64,000 nucleotides of DNA from JBFYTX01 sp963739515. GTDB taxonomy: Bacteria; Chloroflexota; Dehalococcoidia; Dehalococcoidales; RBG-16-60-22. Where the stretch lies: the NCBI GenBank assembly GCA_963739515.1, contig CAVUAO010000002.1:1-64000 (forward strand), in the 5' to 3' direction. The notes below the pieces were generated by a model, which was given only the letters and a program-made list of their open reading frames with translations, ran no database searches and was not told the origin of the DNA. A program made the position numbers and the translations under genes. Positions 10,156 to 19,243 of the stretch are shown piece by piece (the stretch's first letter is position 1; the number at the start of each line of letters is the position of its first letter).

Positions 10156-10671
10156 ATCGTGGGATCATGTGGGCTTGTCAGTAGGGTAACAATGCACAAT
10201 AGCTTGATTTGTTCAATCTCGGTAAAAAGGTTCTTTATTTCAGAATAAACGTGATACTAATGGTTCAGGCGTGAAATCCAGCGGAATTTAACATAATAGT
10301 TGTCCTTGACTCTTTTGCTGGTTCTGGAACTACTAAAGTTACGTATCTTAAAACGTCGTTACTGCAAATTAGTAGTAAAAACAATCATCAATTATGATTT
10401 GTCATTGGAGATAATCACAACCATACGGAGTATTATAGCTAGTGGAATTGCGGTATGGATAATTGACTCAACTAATATTCCTTACGAGATAATGTGAATG
10501 TGAGTGAATGGTACAGAATAAAGAGAGGGGGGTGAATGAAAAGACCGAGCTGCTATGGTAAACCGATGCGTATCAATAACCGCATCGCCAGGTTATCCGG
10601 CCAGCGGAGTGAGTACATATGAAGCGTCTGTGGTAATACCCAGATAGTAAAAGTAGAGGGAGGAAAATAAA
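10156..10671. other. Non-coding, AT-rich stretch
   Basis: About 500 bases after the UroD-like gene with only short, low-quality open frames (such as 10300-10497 with a TTG start and no ribosome-binding site). I see no RNA gene or repeat that I can name. Confidence 0.4.
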
Positions 10672-10959
10672 ATGGAGAAAAACAAATACGCCCTGGTTAT
10701 CCCGGAAGGATGTATAAAACAAGAATACCTTCAGGCTTTGGAAGAAACACCACAGGAAGAAGAACACGTGAGCTTCTGGGATCGAAAGATAAAAGTCTCT
10801 CCTTTTACTGGAGCAATCATTGAGATATTCAGCGGGATCTTCTTCGGGTTGCTTAAATGCTTCTTTTTCTTTCTCAAGGCATATCCGAAGGCTCTTAAGG
10901 AGGTGGAAGAGGAAGAGCGTGTCAAGCGCGAGAGAAAGGTAACTTCTCTCCCACGATAG
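10672..10959 (+). CDS. Small hypothetical protein with one hydrophobic segment
   Basis: 95 residues, ATG at 10672 preceded by GAGGGAGGAA at good spacing. A polar N-terminus is followed by a single hydrophobic stretch at about residues 47-68 ('AIIEIFSGIFFGLLKCFFFF') and a highly charged Lys/Glu/Arg tail. It could be a small membrane-anchored protein. No family recognised. Flanking DNA is non-coding, which lowers confidence. Confidence 0.5.
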   Translation: MEKNKYALVIPEGCIKQEYLQALEETPQEEEHVSFWDRKIKVSPFTGAIIEIFSGIFFGLLKCFFFFLKAYPKALKEVEEEERVKRERKVTSLPR

Positions 10960-11248
10960 GGTGGATTCACAGTGGGTTGATAGGACTATACAAAATAGGT
11001 ATTTTGTATAATTGGTCAATAAGTGACTAACGGTTTCACCCCGACGCAGCTCTAGGGAGTTTTGCATGGTATGGTTATGTCTCATATTGATATGGAAGAA
11101 GAAACCATGCCATTTTGACCGGGGTGATATCGGCTCCGTTATTGGTTGGATAAATATCAAGAAAAAAGACGCAATTGGATTCAATGGGATACCATCAGAT
11201 ATGTGACCACCGGTACCCAGCAGAACCGGCGGAAAGAATAACCGAGGA

Positions 11249-11614
11249 TTGAGCAACCCTGTTATTACTACCGAAGCCTATTCTTTGCTGGCTCAGATAC
11301 ATAATACGAGGAAAAGAATGCTGGTGATATTACCGAGAGAATATGAGAAAAGGTGGTTAGACAACAATCTGGAAAAAGAAATTGAGTTGATGCTCAGTCG
11401 GTACGATGCGAACATGATGGAAGCCTATCCTATAGATGGATCCATAACTAATTTGGGATTTAGTACAAGCAATCCGCCTGTACAAAATGAGAAGGAATAT
11501 ACAGTTTGCCACCGCTATTGCATAGTTAAGTATTCGCAGATAATATTTAGGGTGCTGTTTTCAATAAATTTTCACGGTGGAATGGGAGTAATTATTTCGC
11601 CAAAATTTTGCTAA
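11249..11614 (+). pseudogene. C-terminal fragment of an SRAP (YedK/HMCES-like) peptidase domain
   Basis: The first ~75 residues match the end of SOS-response-associated peptidase (SRAP) proteins: 'VITTEAYSLLAQIHNTRKRMLVILP', a 'RWLDNNLEKEIELMLSRYDANMMEAYPI' type segment and then unrelated tail. The family's N-terminal Cys-Gly-Arg-Phe active-site segment is absent, and no matching N-terminal frame is visible upstream in 10960-11248. The only start is a TTG. It is therefore a decayed remnant rather than an active DNA-protein crosslink sensor. Confidence 0.6.
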
Positions 11615-12011
11615 AATGCTTTTCTGTTAAAAGAGGTAAAATCAAATTTTCTGAGGCTGAAATAGGGTTAGGCACGAACGTTTAAAATAGCTTCAAATCC
11701 TATATATTCCGAAGTTAGTGACTAATTTCAAGACCGTCACCATCAGCCGCTCGGACACCCCTCCAGAGTTAACATAATATATTTGTTTAAAAACAAGGTT
11801 ACCGCATAATCAATATGTTCATTATAGTGGGTAGTCAACACCCCGTCAAAGCGTCCTCTCCGGGGTTTAGCATTCTGCAAAAGCGGCAAAATACATATGA
11901 TACCGTACTTTTTCCTTACCCCGAACCGGGAATTGATTATCCGGCGGGGTAGGGAGTAAAATCATTTACGACCGTTTTAAAAGCGAATTATTTTTCAAGG
12001 AGGGACCAGCC
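11615..12011. other. Leader region of the catabolic island
   Basis: About 400 AT-rich bases upstream of the first dehydrogenase. Two imperfect hairpins are visible: CCCCG/CGGGG around 11840-11865, and TACCCCG/CGGGGTA around 11918-11952 with an inner CCGG pair. These could be terminators or operator-like sites; no promoter is clear. AAGGAGGG precedes the start at 12012. Confidence 0.4.
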
Positions 12012-13004
12012 ATGAGAGTCGCTTTTATCGTTGCCCCCAGAAAATTCGAAATCAGGGAAGTCCCCGTACCGAGAATCGGCGAAAATGAAATGCTGGTGAA
12101 AATAGAAGCCTGCGGGGTGTGCTCCAGCGATATGCCGGCGTACGTGGATTCGCTCAGCGACGAGATGAAAAAGCAAATGCCCTTCCCCCGGCGGGCCGGC
12201 CATGAACCGGCGGGGACGGTGGCGGAAGTGGGTAAAAACGTCAAGGGATTTAAGGTCGGCGACCGCATCACCGGGTTTTTCGCCAACGGGTGCTATGCCG
12301 AATACGTTACCACCGACCCCGCCGACAGGCTTGCCCGCGGCCACGGCTCGATTATCGAGAAGATTCCCGACGGCATACCCTTCGAACATGCCCTGGGCGA
12401 GCCTTTGATGAGCCTGGTGTCCATCGCCCGCACCACCACCCCGGAACTGGGCGACTACGTTTTCCAGGTGGGGTGCGGTTTCATGGGGCTGGGCATTATC
12501 GCCGGGGTGGCCCATCCCAAAATCCGGGAATACATCGTGGCGGACCTGGACGATAGCCGTCTGAAACTCGCCAAAGAGCTGGGCGCCACGGTGACCCTGA
12601 ACCCCAACAAAGTCAACGTGGCGGCGGAAGTGATGAAGATAACCGGCGGGCGGGGCGTCGACGTCGCCATAGAAGTGGTCGGCCATCCGCCGGGCATAAA
12701 ACTGGTCGGCGAGGTAATCAAAAACAACCGGGCTAAGATTATCATGGTCGGCTGGCACCAGTCTCCGGATACCTACGAGCTGTTCAGCTGGATAAAATCG
12801 CCGATTATCTACAGTCCGCAGGGCATCGGCATGTCCACGGACTACCAGAGCGAGCTCAAGCGCGCCATGTGGGCCCTGCAAAAGGGCATCTACCCCATGA
12901 ATAAGCTGGTCACGCACCGCTACCAGCTGGAGAACATTGGCCAGGCTTTCGAGGACAACCTCAAACGGACGTCGGGCTATATCAAGGGCGTGATTGTACC
13001 GTGA
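12012..13004 (+). CDS. Zinc-dependent MDR alcohol dehydrogenase
   Basis: A 330-residue medium-chain dehydrogenase/reductase. Catalytic zinc ligands are visible: C37 in 'CGVCSSD' and H64-E65 in 'AGHEPAGTVAEVG'. The nucleotide-binding fold has 'VGCGFMGLGIIAG' and an acidic residue after the next strand ('VADLDDSR'), favouring NAD over NADP. The structural-zinc four-Cys loop seen in classical members is missing, unlike the second MDR gene at 15981. First gene of the + strand island, so it probably oxidises or reduces an alcohol or carbonyl intermediate of that pathway; the substrate is not readable. Confidence 0.85.
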   Translation: MRVAFIVAPRKFEIREVPVPRIGENEMLVKIEACGVCSSDMPAYVDSLSDEMKKQMPFPRRAGHEPAGTVAEVGKNVKGFKVGDRITGFFANGCYAEYVTTDPADRLARGHGSIIEKIPDGIPFEHALGEPLMSLVSIARTTTPELGDYVFQVGCGFMGLGIIAGVAHPKIREYIVADLDDSRLKLAKELGATVTLNPNKVNVAAEVMKITGGRGVDVAIEVVGHPPGIKLVGEVIKNNRAKIIMVGWHQSPDTYELFSWIKSPIIYSPQGIGMSTDYQSELKRAMWALQKGIYPMNKLVTHRYQLENIGQAFEDNLKRTSGYIKGVIVP

Positions 13005-13012
13005 TATGACTT

Positions 13013-13093
13013 GGGGCGTCTAAGAGGGGCGTAGCCCCTCTCTTTTCCCCTCCCCCTCTCCTTTGAAGGAGAGGGGGACATAGGGGGTAAGGT
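13013..13093. repeat. Dispersed two-hairpin GC-rich repeat (inverted orientation)
   Basis: Between the first MDR gene and amidohydrolase copy 1: GGGGCGTCTAAGAGGGGCG start, AGAGGGG/CCCCTCT hairpin, then CCCCTCTCC/GGAGAGGGG hairpin, ending GGGGGTAAGGT. It is inside the island operon and would be transcribed. Confidence 0.8.
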
Positions 13094-13115
13094 AGAAATA
13101 AATAGAGGAGGCATT

Positions 13116-14195
13116 ATGAAACTCGGTAGATTTATCGTCGACACCCACGTTCACTCCCAGCGCCATGCCGCCGGGAAAGCCCTGAAAGGCTCCAAGGACT
13201 TCGATAAGCTCGGGCAGGTCATGGGCCAGATGGAGGCCTACGACAACTCGCCGCGGCTCCTCTACGACATGCAGTGCTACGGCGTCGATATGTGCATCAT
13301 CGAGCCGGCCTTCGGCATGACCAACCCGAACAACGTCGACCAGGTCAAGAGGTACCCCGATAAGTTCGCCGCCTGCTGCTGGCCCAAGGAATACCAGGAT
13401 AAATGCGCCGCCGGCGAGGAAGAATGGAGCATTGACGGGTTCTGCAAAGCCCTCGCCGACCTTCTGAAGACCGGCAAGTATGTCGGCATCGGCGAGATGG
13501 TGCTGATACCGATGCGCAAGCCTAAAAAGGGACAGCCGCCGCGTTTCCAGACCGAGGAAGAAATCATCACCAACTGCCTCAAGGTCATGGAGGTCTGCCG
13601 CGACTTTAAAGTGCCCATGCGCTACCATACCGGCACGCCCGGCGGCTACGCCATCGCCTATCACGGCGCGCAGTTCACCTATAACCCGCTCTGGGTGCAT
13701 ACCCTGGCCGTGGCCATGCCGGATGTGCCCATCATTCTGGAGCATGCCGGTATCGAGGGGGGCTGGTGGGAGTGGTTCTACGAGTGCTGCCTGCACGTCG
13801 CCGCCAGCCATAAAAACATCTATCTGGAGACCGGCCGCTGGTGGACGGAGCTTTACTACAAGGCTTTAAACGACCCCTCCGTCGGGGCGGAAAAGCTCAT
13901 CTGGGGCACGGACTGGGGCGCCAGCCTGCCCGTCTATTCCCAGCTTAACCGCTACCCGCCGGGGTACACCCGCCAGGACCTCAGGCAGGGCATACCGCGC
14001 CACCAGGTGGATATCTGGGGGTGGAGCCTGAAGCAGATACAGCGACTGGACATCAACCAGGACGATATGAACCTTTTGCTGGGCGGCAACGCGGTACGGC
14101 TTTTCAAGCTGCCCAACCCGGGCGGACTGACCCGCATGTTCAAGTTCGTCGAGGATGCCACGGTGTCACCGCCGCCGTCCCGCTCTTCCACTTAA
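13116..14195 (+). CDS. Amidohydrolase-2 family metal-dependent hydrolase/decarboxylase (copy 1)
   Basis: A 359-residue TIM-barrel of the amidohydrolase 2 (ACMSD-like) family. Metal ligands: H11-x-H13 in 'VDTHVHSQRH', a His in 'RYHTGTPGGY', a His in 'IILEHAGIEGGWW' and the terminal Asp in 'IWGTDWGAS'. Family members hydrolyse C-N or C-C bonds or decarboxylate aromatic or enol acids. Followed after 33 bases by a highly similar second copy, with the same ending 'FVEDATVSPPP'. ATG has a GAGGAGG site. Probably acts on the central substrate of the island, perhaps as a hetero-oligomer with copy 2 (inference). Confidence 0.85.
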   Translation: MKLGRFIVDTHVHSQRHAAGKALKGSKDFDKLGQVMGQMEAYDNSPRLLYDMQCYGVDMCIIEPAFGMTNPNNVDQVKRYPDKFAACCWPKEYQDKCAAGEEEWSIDGFCKALADLLKTGKYVGIGEMVLIPMRKPKKGQPPRFQTEEEIITNCLKVMEVCRDFKVPMRYHTGTPGGYAIAYHGAQFTYNPLWVHTLAVAMPDVPIILEHAGIEGGWWEWFYECCLHVAASHKNIYLETGRWWTELYYKALNDPSVGAEKLIWGTDWGASLPVYSQLNRYPPGYTRQDLRQGIPRHQVDIWGWSLKQIQRLDINQDDMNLLLGGNAVRLFKLPNPGGLTRMFKFVEDATVSPPPSRSST

Positions 14196-14228
14196 AAAAT
14201 CGGGTAAAAATACTTCTGGAGGAATGAA

Positions 14229-15296
14229 ATGAAACTGGGCAGATTTATCGTCGATACGCACGTCCATTCCCAGCGCCATGCCGCCGGCAAAGCCATGGCG
14301 GGTTCCAAAGACTATGACAAGCTCGGCCAGGTCATGAGCCAGATGGAGGCCTATGACAACTCCGCCCGCCTTATCTACGATATGGACTGTTACGGCGTCG
14401 ATATGTGTGTCATCGAACCGGCCTTCGGCATGACCAATAAGACCAACGTCGCGCAGGTGAAGAAATACCCGGAGAGGTTCGTCGCCAACTGTAACGCCAA
14501 GGAATACCAGGACCGGTGCGCCCGCGGCGAGGAAAAATACTCTATCGAAGGCGCTATCGCCGAGCTGGCCAGGCTCCTTGATACCAAGCAGTTCGTCGGC
14601 GTCGGCGAGGGCATGCCCATGGGCCAGCCCGCCCCGGGCAAGCTGTTCCTGGACCAGGAGACCATGCTCCAGAACATGATGAAGATGATGGACCTGGGAC
14701 GGCAGTACCATATCCCCATCCGCTACCACACCGGCACGCCCGGCGGTTACGCCATGTCCTACCACGGCTTCCCGACGACGTTCAATCCGCTGTGGGTACA
14801 TACACTGGCGGTCGCCTATCCCGATGTGCCCATTATCCTGGAGCATTCCGGCATCGAGGGGGGCTGGTGGGAGTGGTTTTACGAGCAGGCGCTGCACGTG
14901 GCCGCCAGCCATAAGAACATCTATCTAGAGACCGGCCGCTGGTGGGCGAAGCTGTATGAAAAGGCTTTAAACGATCCCTCCGTCGGGGCGGAAAAACTTA
15001 TCTGGGGCACGGACTGGGGCGCCAGCCTGCCGGTCTATTCGCAATTGGGTCGCTATCCGCCGGGCTATACCCGCCAGAACCTCAAAGAAGGTATACCGCG
15101 TCACCAGGTGGATATCTGGGGGTGGAGCCTGAAACAGATACAGCGGCTGGACATCAACCAGGACGATATGAACCTGATGCTGGGCGGCAACGCCGTGCGA
15201 CTCTACAATCTGAGGACGCCAGGCGGACTGACCCGCATGTTCAAGTTCGTTGAGGATGCAACGGTGTCACCGCCGCCGCCCCGTTCTTCCACTTAA
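14229..15296 (+). CDS. Amidohydrolase-2 family metal-dependent hydrolase/decarboxylase (copy 2)
   Basis: 355 residues, closely paralogous to copy 1 across its whole length. It has the same HxH (H11, H13), 'RYHTGTPGGY', 'ILEHSGIEGGWW' and 'GTDWG' metal-site motifs. The main differences are in the segment at about residues 110-165 (loop lining the barrel mouth in this fold), which is where substrate preference would change. Start ATG at 14229 follows GGAGGA. The tandem arrangement and retained motifs in both copies suggest that both are active enzymes with related but different substrates, or subunits of one enzyme. Confidence 0.85.
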   Translation: MKLGRFIVDTHVHSQRHAAGKAMAGSKDYDKLGQVMSQMEAYDNSARLIYDMDCYGVDMCVIEPAFGMTNKTNVAQVKKYPERFVANCNAKEYQDRCARGEEKYSIEGAIAELARLLDTKQFVGVGEGMPMGQPAPGKLFLDQETMLQNMMKMMDLGRQYHIPIRYHTGTPGGYAMSYHGFPTTFNPLWVHTLAVAYPDVPIILEHSGIEGGWWEWFYEQALHVAASHKNIYLETGRWWAKLYEKALNDPSVGAEKLIWGTDWGASLPVYSQLGRYPPGYTRQNLKEGIPRHQVDIWGWSLKQIQRLDINQDDMNLMLGGNAVRLYNLRTPGGLTRMFKFVEDATVSPPPPRSST

Positions 15297-15320
15297 AAAG
15301 CCGTTTAAAAAAGGGAGTAT

Positions 15321-15342
15321 AAGAGGGGCGTAAGCCCCTCTT
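15321..15342. repeat. Partial copy: second hairpin of the GC-rich repeat
   Basis: AAGAGGGGCGTAAGCCCCTCTT after amidohydrolase copy 2, the same as hairpin 2 elsewhere, without a recognisable hairpin 1. It may serve as an attenuating terminator within the operon. Confidence 0.6.
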
Positions 15343-15472
15343 CTCTCATGGTCGGGTGGCGGGAAAAGGGGGAGAAAAATCCGGTTTGACATGCAAGTCT
15401 CATATAGATAAACTTGTGGTGACGCCTTTGAGCTGCGCCGTTTTTCAATAATAAACATCGAAAGGAGCCGGC

Positions 15473-15948
15473 ATGGACAAAAAGAAATCGTCTTTCACCA
15501 AACTGCATCACGTCGGTGTGGTGGTCAAAGACATCAATAAAGCGATTGCCTATCTGGAAGCGTTGGGCATTGGGCCCTTTGCAGGCGCCGGGGGGCAAGC
15601 CGACCTTCTCGATATCTTTCAAAGGCGAGCTTACACGGTAAGCCCGCCACCTGGACGACCACGATCAGCAACGCCAAAATAGGCGATGTCGAGTTGGAAC
15701 TCCTCGAACCGACCAGGGGCGCCCAGGCGCTTAAAGAATCGCTGGACAAGACCGGCGAAGGACTGCACCACATCGGCTTTATTACCGATGACCTCGATGC
15801 GGAAATCGCCAACTTTAAAAAGAACGGCGTCGGCATCTGGACGTTAGCCCGCGAGGACAACGGCGGCGGGTTCCTTTACTCCGACCCCACCCCCCTCGGC
15901 GGGATTGCTATTGAGTTTCGGAAAATGGGCACACCGCCCAAAAAATAA
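15473..15948 (+). CDS. Glyoxalase/VOC-fold protein (two frameshifts)
   Basis: Vicinal-oxygen-chelate superfamily protein of about 157 residues once frames are joined. N-terminal module: 'LHHVGVVVKDINKAIAYLEALGIGPF' (metal His in 'LHHVG'). C-terminal module from about 15690: 'GEGLHHIGFITDDLDAEIANF' and 'GIAIEFRKMG' (metal Glu). The frame changes near the G6 run at 15590 and again near 15640; the intermediate frame reads 'GGKPTFSISFKGEL'. This size and pattern fit methylmalonyl-CoA epimerase-like or glyoxalase-like enzymes. Within the island it could isomerise or cleave a dicarbonyl or CoA intermediate. Confidence 0.75.
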
Positions 15949-15980
15949 CCGTCTGAATATTTGTCAGGAGGAATTCGACC

Positions 15981-16994
15981 ATGAAAGCAGCCGTGATGCG
16001 TGGCATCGGCAATATTGCCATGGAGGAATACCCCGACCCCGTAACCGGCCCCAACCAGATTAAAGTGAAAATAGCCTATTGCGGGCTCTGCGGCACCGAC
16101 CCGGAAAATCTGGAAGGGCGGTTCGGACTGGTGCCGCCGGAAGCCTATAAGCAGCCCCGGATTCTCGGGCACGAAGCCTCGGGCACCATCGCCGAAATCG
16201 GCAAGAACGTCAAGGGCTATAAAGTGGGGCAGCGGGTGGCGATGAACTTCCGCAGCGCCTGCGGCGCCTGCTACTACTGCCGCAACGGTATGGAGCACTT
16301 CTGCCGTTCCGGCGAGGGCGCTTCGGGGTCGTTCGCGGAATACGCCGTCTACCCGGAAAGCGCCGTCTATCCCCTCGCGGATGATATCAGCCTGGAAGTC
16401 GGCTCGCTGCTGGAGCCGGTATCCGTCGCCGTCCACGCTATCGACCAGGCCAGGGTCCGCACCGGCAGCAGCGTCGCTGTTTGCGGCGGCGGTCCCATCG
16501 GCCTGCTCTGCCTGGAGATGGCGCTCAAAGCCGGCGCGGCGCGTACAATGCTCTCCGAGCCCATCCCCGAAAAGCGGGCACTGGCCAAAAAGCTGGGCGC
16601 CGACGTCGTGGTCGACCCCTTCAAAGAGGACATTATCGAAGCCGGCAAAAAGCTCACGGACGGTCGCGGTTTCGATGCGGTCATCGATGCCAGCGGCAAC
16701 GTTAAAGCCGCCAAGCAATGCATTTTCCTGGCGGATAATAAGGGCATCATCCTCTGGGCGGCCGTCTATGGCAAAGACGTCGAAATCGGCGTCCCGCCTT
16801 TTTTAATGTACGCCAAGGAGCTCACCATCACCTCCACGTTCGTGTCCCCTTACTCCTTCCCGCGGGCGCTGGCCATGCTCCCCAAGCTCGAGCTCAAGTC
16901 CCTCATCACGGATATCGTCCCTCTCAAGGACATTAAAAAAGCTTTCGAACTCCACAAAACGGGCAAATCGATAAAAATATTAATCAAGCCGTAG
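15981..16994 (+). CDS. Zinc-dependent MDR dehydrogenase (threonine/polyol dehydrogenase-like)
   Basis: A 337-residue MDR enzyme with both zinc sites. Catalytic: C37 in 'CGLCGTD' and H-E in 'LGHEASGTIAEIG'. Structural: the four-Cys loop 'CGACYYCRNGMEHFC'. Rossmann motif 'VCGGGPIGLLCLEMALKAG'. Closest in layout to L-threonine and sorbitol dehydrogenases. RBS CAGGAGG upstream. Located between the VOC and transketolase genes, so it probably handles an alcohol/ketone step of the same pathway. Distinct from the MDR at 12012, which lacks the structural zinc loop. Confidence 0.87.
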   Translation: MKAAVMRGIGNIAMEEYPDPVTGPNQIKVKIAYCGLCGTDPENLEGRFGLVPPEAYKQPRILGHEASGTIAEIGKNVKGYKVGQRVAMNFRSACGACYYCRNGMEHFCRSGEGASGSFAEYAVYPESAVYPLADDISLEVGSLLEPVSVAVHAIDQARVRTGSSVAVCGGGPIGLLCLEMALKAGAARTMLSEPIPEKRALAKKLGADVVVDPFKEDIIEAGKKLTDGRGFDAVIDASGNVKAAKQCIFLADNKGIILWAAVYGKDVEIGVPPFLMYAKELTITSTFVSPYSFPRALAMLPKLELKSLITDIVPLKDIKKAFELHKTGKSIKILIKP

Positions 16995-16998
16995 AAAA

Positions 16999-17110
16999 AC
17001 CTCCCTTAATCCCTCTTTACGAAAGAGAGAAAGATAAGTTCGGAACCGAGATATATGGTTCGTGTAATCATCCTCTCCCTTTCATAAAGGGAGAGGATGA
17101 GAGGGATTTT
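16999..17110. repeat. Diverged copy of the GC-rich repeat
   Basis: CCTCCCTTAATCCCTC start, CTCTTT/AAAGAG hairpin, about 40 unrelated bases, then CCTCTCCCTTT/AAAGGGAGAGG hairpin and GAGAGGG. It lies between the second MDR gene and the zinc-ribbon gene. Confidence 0.6.
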
Positions 17111-17152
17111 AAAGAGGTCTGAAAAATTTACTAAAAGAAAGCGAGGTTAATT

Positions 17153-17356
17153 ATGACGGAAAAAATCAATTGCGGCAATTGCGGCATGCTGCTGTACTTC
17201 GGCGAGGAAATCAAGCGCCGACTCTATATGCGGGCGATACCCTCCGAGAAGACGGTGCTGGGATACTATAAAGACATCTGCCCGCGCTGCGGCAGCAAGC
17301 TGACGCTGAAAACGGTCGAGATTAAGACAGAAGGGCGGAAAAGATATGGCGCATGA
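17153..17356 (+). CDS. Small zinc-ribbon protein ahead of split transketolase
   Basis: 67 residues with two CxxC knuckles: 'CGNCG' near the N-terminus and 'CPRCG' near residue 43, the classic zinc ribbon. Basic C-terminus. Its last 11 bases overlap the start of the transketolase N-terminal gene, implying translational coupling. It could be a small accessory subunit or regulator of the transketolase-like enzyme. I know no named family for it. Confidence 0.65.
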   Translation: MTEKINCGNCGMLLYFGEEIKRRLYMRAIPSEKTVLGYYKDICPRCGSKLTLKTVEIKTEGRKRYGA

Positions 17357-18248
17357 CGATAAACTAATCAAGGACCTCGAGAAAAAGGCGAATTTACTGC
17401 GCCGGGACTGCTTCGATATCTTCGAGTCCACGCAGATGGGGCATGGCGGCGGCACGATGTCCATCATCGAGCTGATTACCGCGCTTTATTTCCATCACAT
17501 GAAATTCGACCCCAAGAATACCGACTGGCCGGAACGCGACCGGCTCGTTCTTTCCAAAGCCCACTGCTGCGAGGCGATTTATGCCGCGCTGGTGGAGCTG
17601 GGCGTTTATACCAAAGAGACATTAAAGACGTATTATTGCTACCGCTCGCCGTTCCAGGGCCACGCCGACCGCTGGTGCACGCCGGGCATCGACTATTCCG
17701 GCGGTTCGCTGGGGCAGGGGCTTTCCTTTGCCGCCGGCATGGCTTACGCCGAGAAGCTGAAATCGGCGATTAAGGACATCAACTTCGGGCAGGGCGGGTT
17801 CCTGCAGAGATATATCGTGCGCCTGGACCCGCTCTACCGCTCGTATTGCATCCTCGGCGACGGCGAATGCCAGGAAGGCATGGTCTGGGAGGCCGCTATG
17901 TTCGCCGCCAAGTATAAACTCGATAACCTCATCGCCATCGTCGACTATAATAAATTCTCGCTGGACGGCCCCACCAACGAGGTCATGAACATCGAACCCC
18001 TGATGGACAAGTGGAAGGCGTTCGGGTGGTGGGTCACGGAAATCGATGGCCACGACCTGCGCCAGATTGTAGAGACCCTGGAACTGACCGACAAGCTCTA
18101 CGGAGACTACCGCCCCAAGTGCATTATCGCCCACACCGTTAAGGGGCACGGCATCCCGGCCTGGGAGCGGGAGCATATCCACCTGGGCAGGGGCGAGGTC
18201 ATCATGAAGGGCATCAAGCAGGGGAGGGAAAAGTATGCCGACATTTAA
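17346..18248 (+). CDS. Transketolase, N-terminal (TPP-binding) subunit
   Basis: 300 residues covering the thiamine pyrophosphate-binding domain of a split transketolase. Motifs: 'HGGGTMSIIELITALYFHHM', 'SKAHCCEAIYAAL', 'SLGQGLSFAAGMAYAEKL', and the TPP/Mg motif 'ILGDGECQEGMVWEAAMFA ... VDYNKF'. Overlaps the zinc-ribbon gene in front by 11 bases and the C-terminal subunit behind by 14 bases. Split transketolases occur in archaea and many anaerobes, and serve either pentose phosphate chemistry or specialised ketol transfer; the surrounding catabolic genes favour a specialised substrate (inference). Confidence 0.88.
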   Translation: MAHDDKLIKDLEKKANLLRRDCFDIFESTQMGHGGGTMSIIELITALYFHHMKFDPKNTDWPERDRLVLSKAHCCEAIYAALVELGVYTKETLKTYYCYRSPFQGHADRWCTPGIDYSGGSLGQGLSFAAGMAYAEKLKSAIKDINFGQGGFLQRYIVRLDPLYRSYCILGDGECQEGMVWEAAMFAAKYKLDNLIAIVDYNKFSLDGPTNEVMNIEPLMDKWKAFGWWVTEIDGHDLRQIVETLELTDKLYGDYRPKCIIAHTVKGHGIPAWEREHIHLGRGEVIMKGIKQGREKYADI

Positions 18249-19228
18249 CCGATATGTTCAGATAGAGAACAAGCCGAGCATGACGGGAGCGGGGGTGGAG
18301 AAAGCGATTATCGCGGCGGCGGCCAAGAACGACCGCATCCTGGCCGTGCTGGAAGACATGGGGTTCCCGGGGTTGCTCTGGTTCAAGAAAAATTGCCCCG
18401 ACCGCATTGTAGAGTGCGGCATCGCCGAGGCCAGCGCCGCGGTCATGTCGGCGGGACTCGCCGCGGAAGGGTTTATACCCATCATCAATAGCTTCCTTTT
18501 CGCCGATATCGGCCGGGCGTACAACCAGATACGGCAAAGCATCCTCGTCGACCGCTTTAACGTGAAGTTCATCGGGCGCGAGGGCGCCTGGGGCGAAACG
18601 GGCATCTCCCACAATACGGTGGAGGGCATCGGCAGCACGCGCGTCTTGCCCAACCTGGTCATCCTGAATCCCTCGGACGCCGTCGAAGCGGAAAAAGCCG
18701 CCGAGGCCATGCTCCAGTACGTCGGGCCGGTGCTCCTGAGGCAGGAGTCCAGCCCGCCCTCGATAAAGATTTTCGCCGATGATTTGCCCTTCGATATCGG
18801 CAAGGCATTTTCCCTGAGAGACGGTAAAGACGCCACCATCATCGCCACCGGCTACATGCTGACGGAGTCGATAAGGGCGCTGGATATATTAGAGAAGGAC
18901 GGCCTGGACGTGGGCCTGCTGGACATATGCACCCTCAAGCCTCTGGATGATGCCGCGATCATCAAGGTGGCGGAGAGGACGGGTGCCATCGTCACCGCGG
19001 AGAACGGCAGCGTTATCGGGGGGCTGGGAGATGGGGTGGCGGCCATACTTGCAGAGAACCTGCCCACGCCCATGGTAAAAGTCGGCGTCGAGGACGAGTT
19101 CAGCCAATCGGGCAAGGTCTCGCCCGGTCGATGAACTCAAGATACATTTCGCCCTCCGCGCCGAGGATATCGCGGTATCGGTCAAAGAGTGTATCGCCAA
19201 GAAAAAGAAACTGGCCAAAAGAAAATAA
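18235..19228 (+). CDS. Transketolase, C-terminal subunit (frameshift near the 3' end)
   Basis: Pyrimidine-binding plus C-terminal domains of the split transketolase. 'RIVECGIAEASAAVMSAGLAAEG' holds the conserved Glu that activates TPP; 'FIGREGAWGETGISHNTVEG' and 'LNPSDAVEAEKAAEAML' follow, then the transketolase C domain ('DGKDATIIATGYMLTESIRAL', 'ENGSVIGGLGDGVAAIL'). The written frame stops at 19134, but a one-base shift there restores a normal tail ('VDELKIHFALRAEDIAVSV') to the stop at 19228. About 330 residues when joined, standard for the family. The loss of about 30 terminal residues might still leave a folded protein if the shift is real. Confidence 0.85.
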
Positions 19229-19243
19229 TAGAAAGGCAGGAAA

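Noticed and set aside
10300..10497. 65-codon + strand frame with a TTG start
   Set aside because: No ribosome-binding site, no family resemblance and low-complexity AT-rich codons.
11988..12917. 309-codon - strand frame opposite the first MDR dehydrogenase
   Set aside because: The + strand frame carries all MDR motifs; this is a GC-driven shadow.
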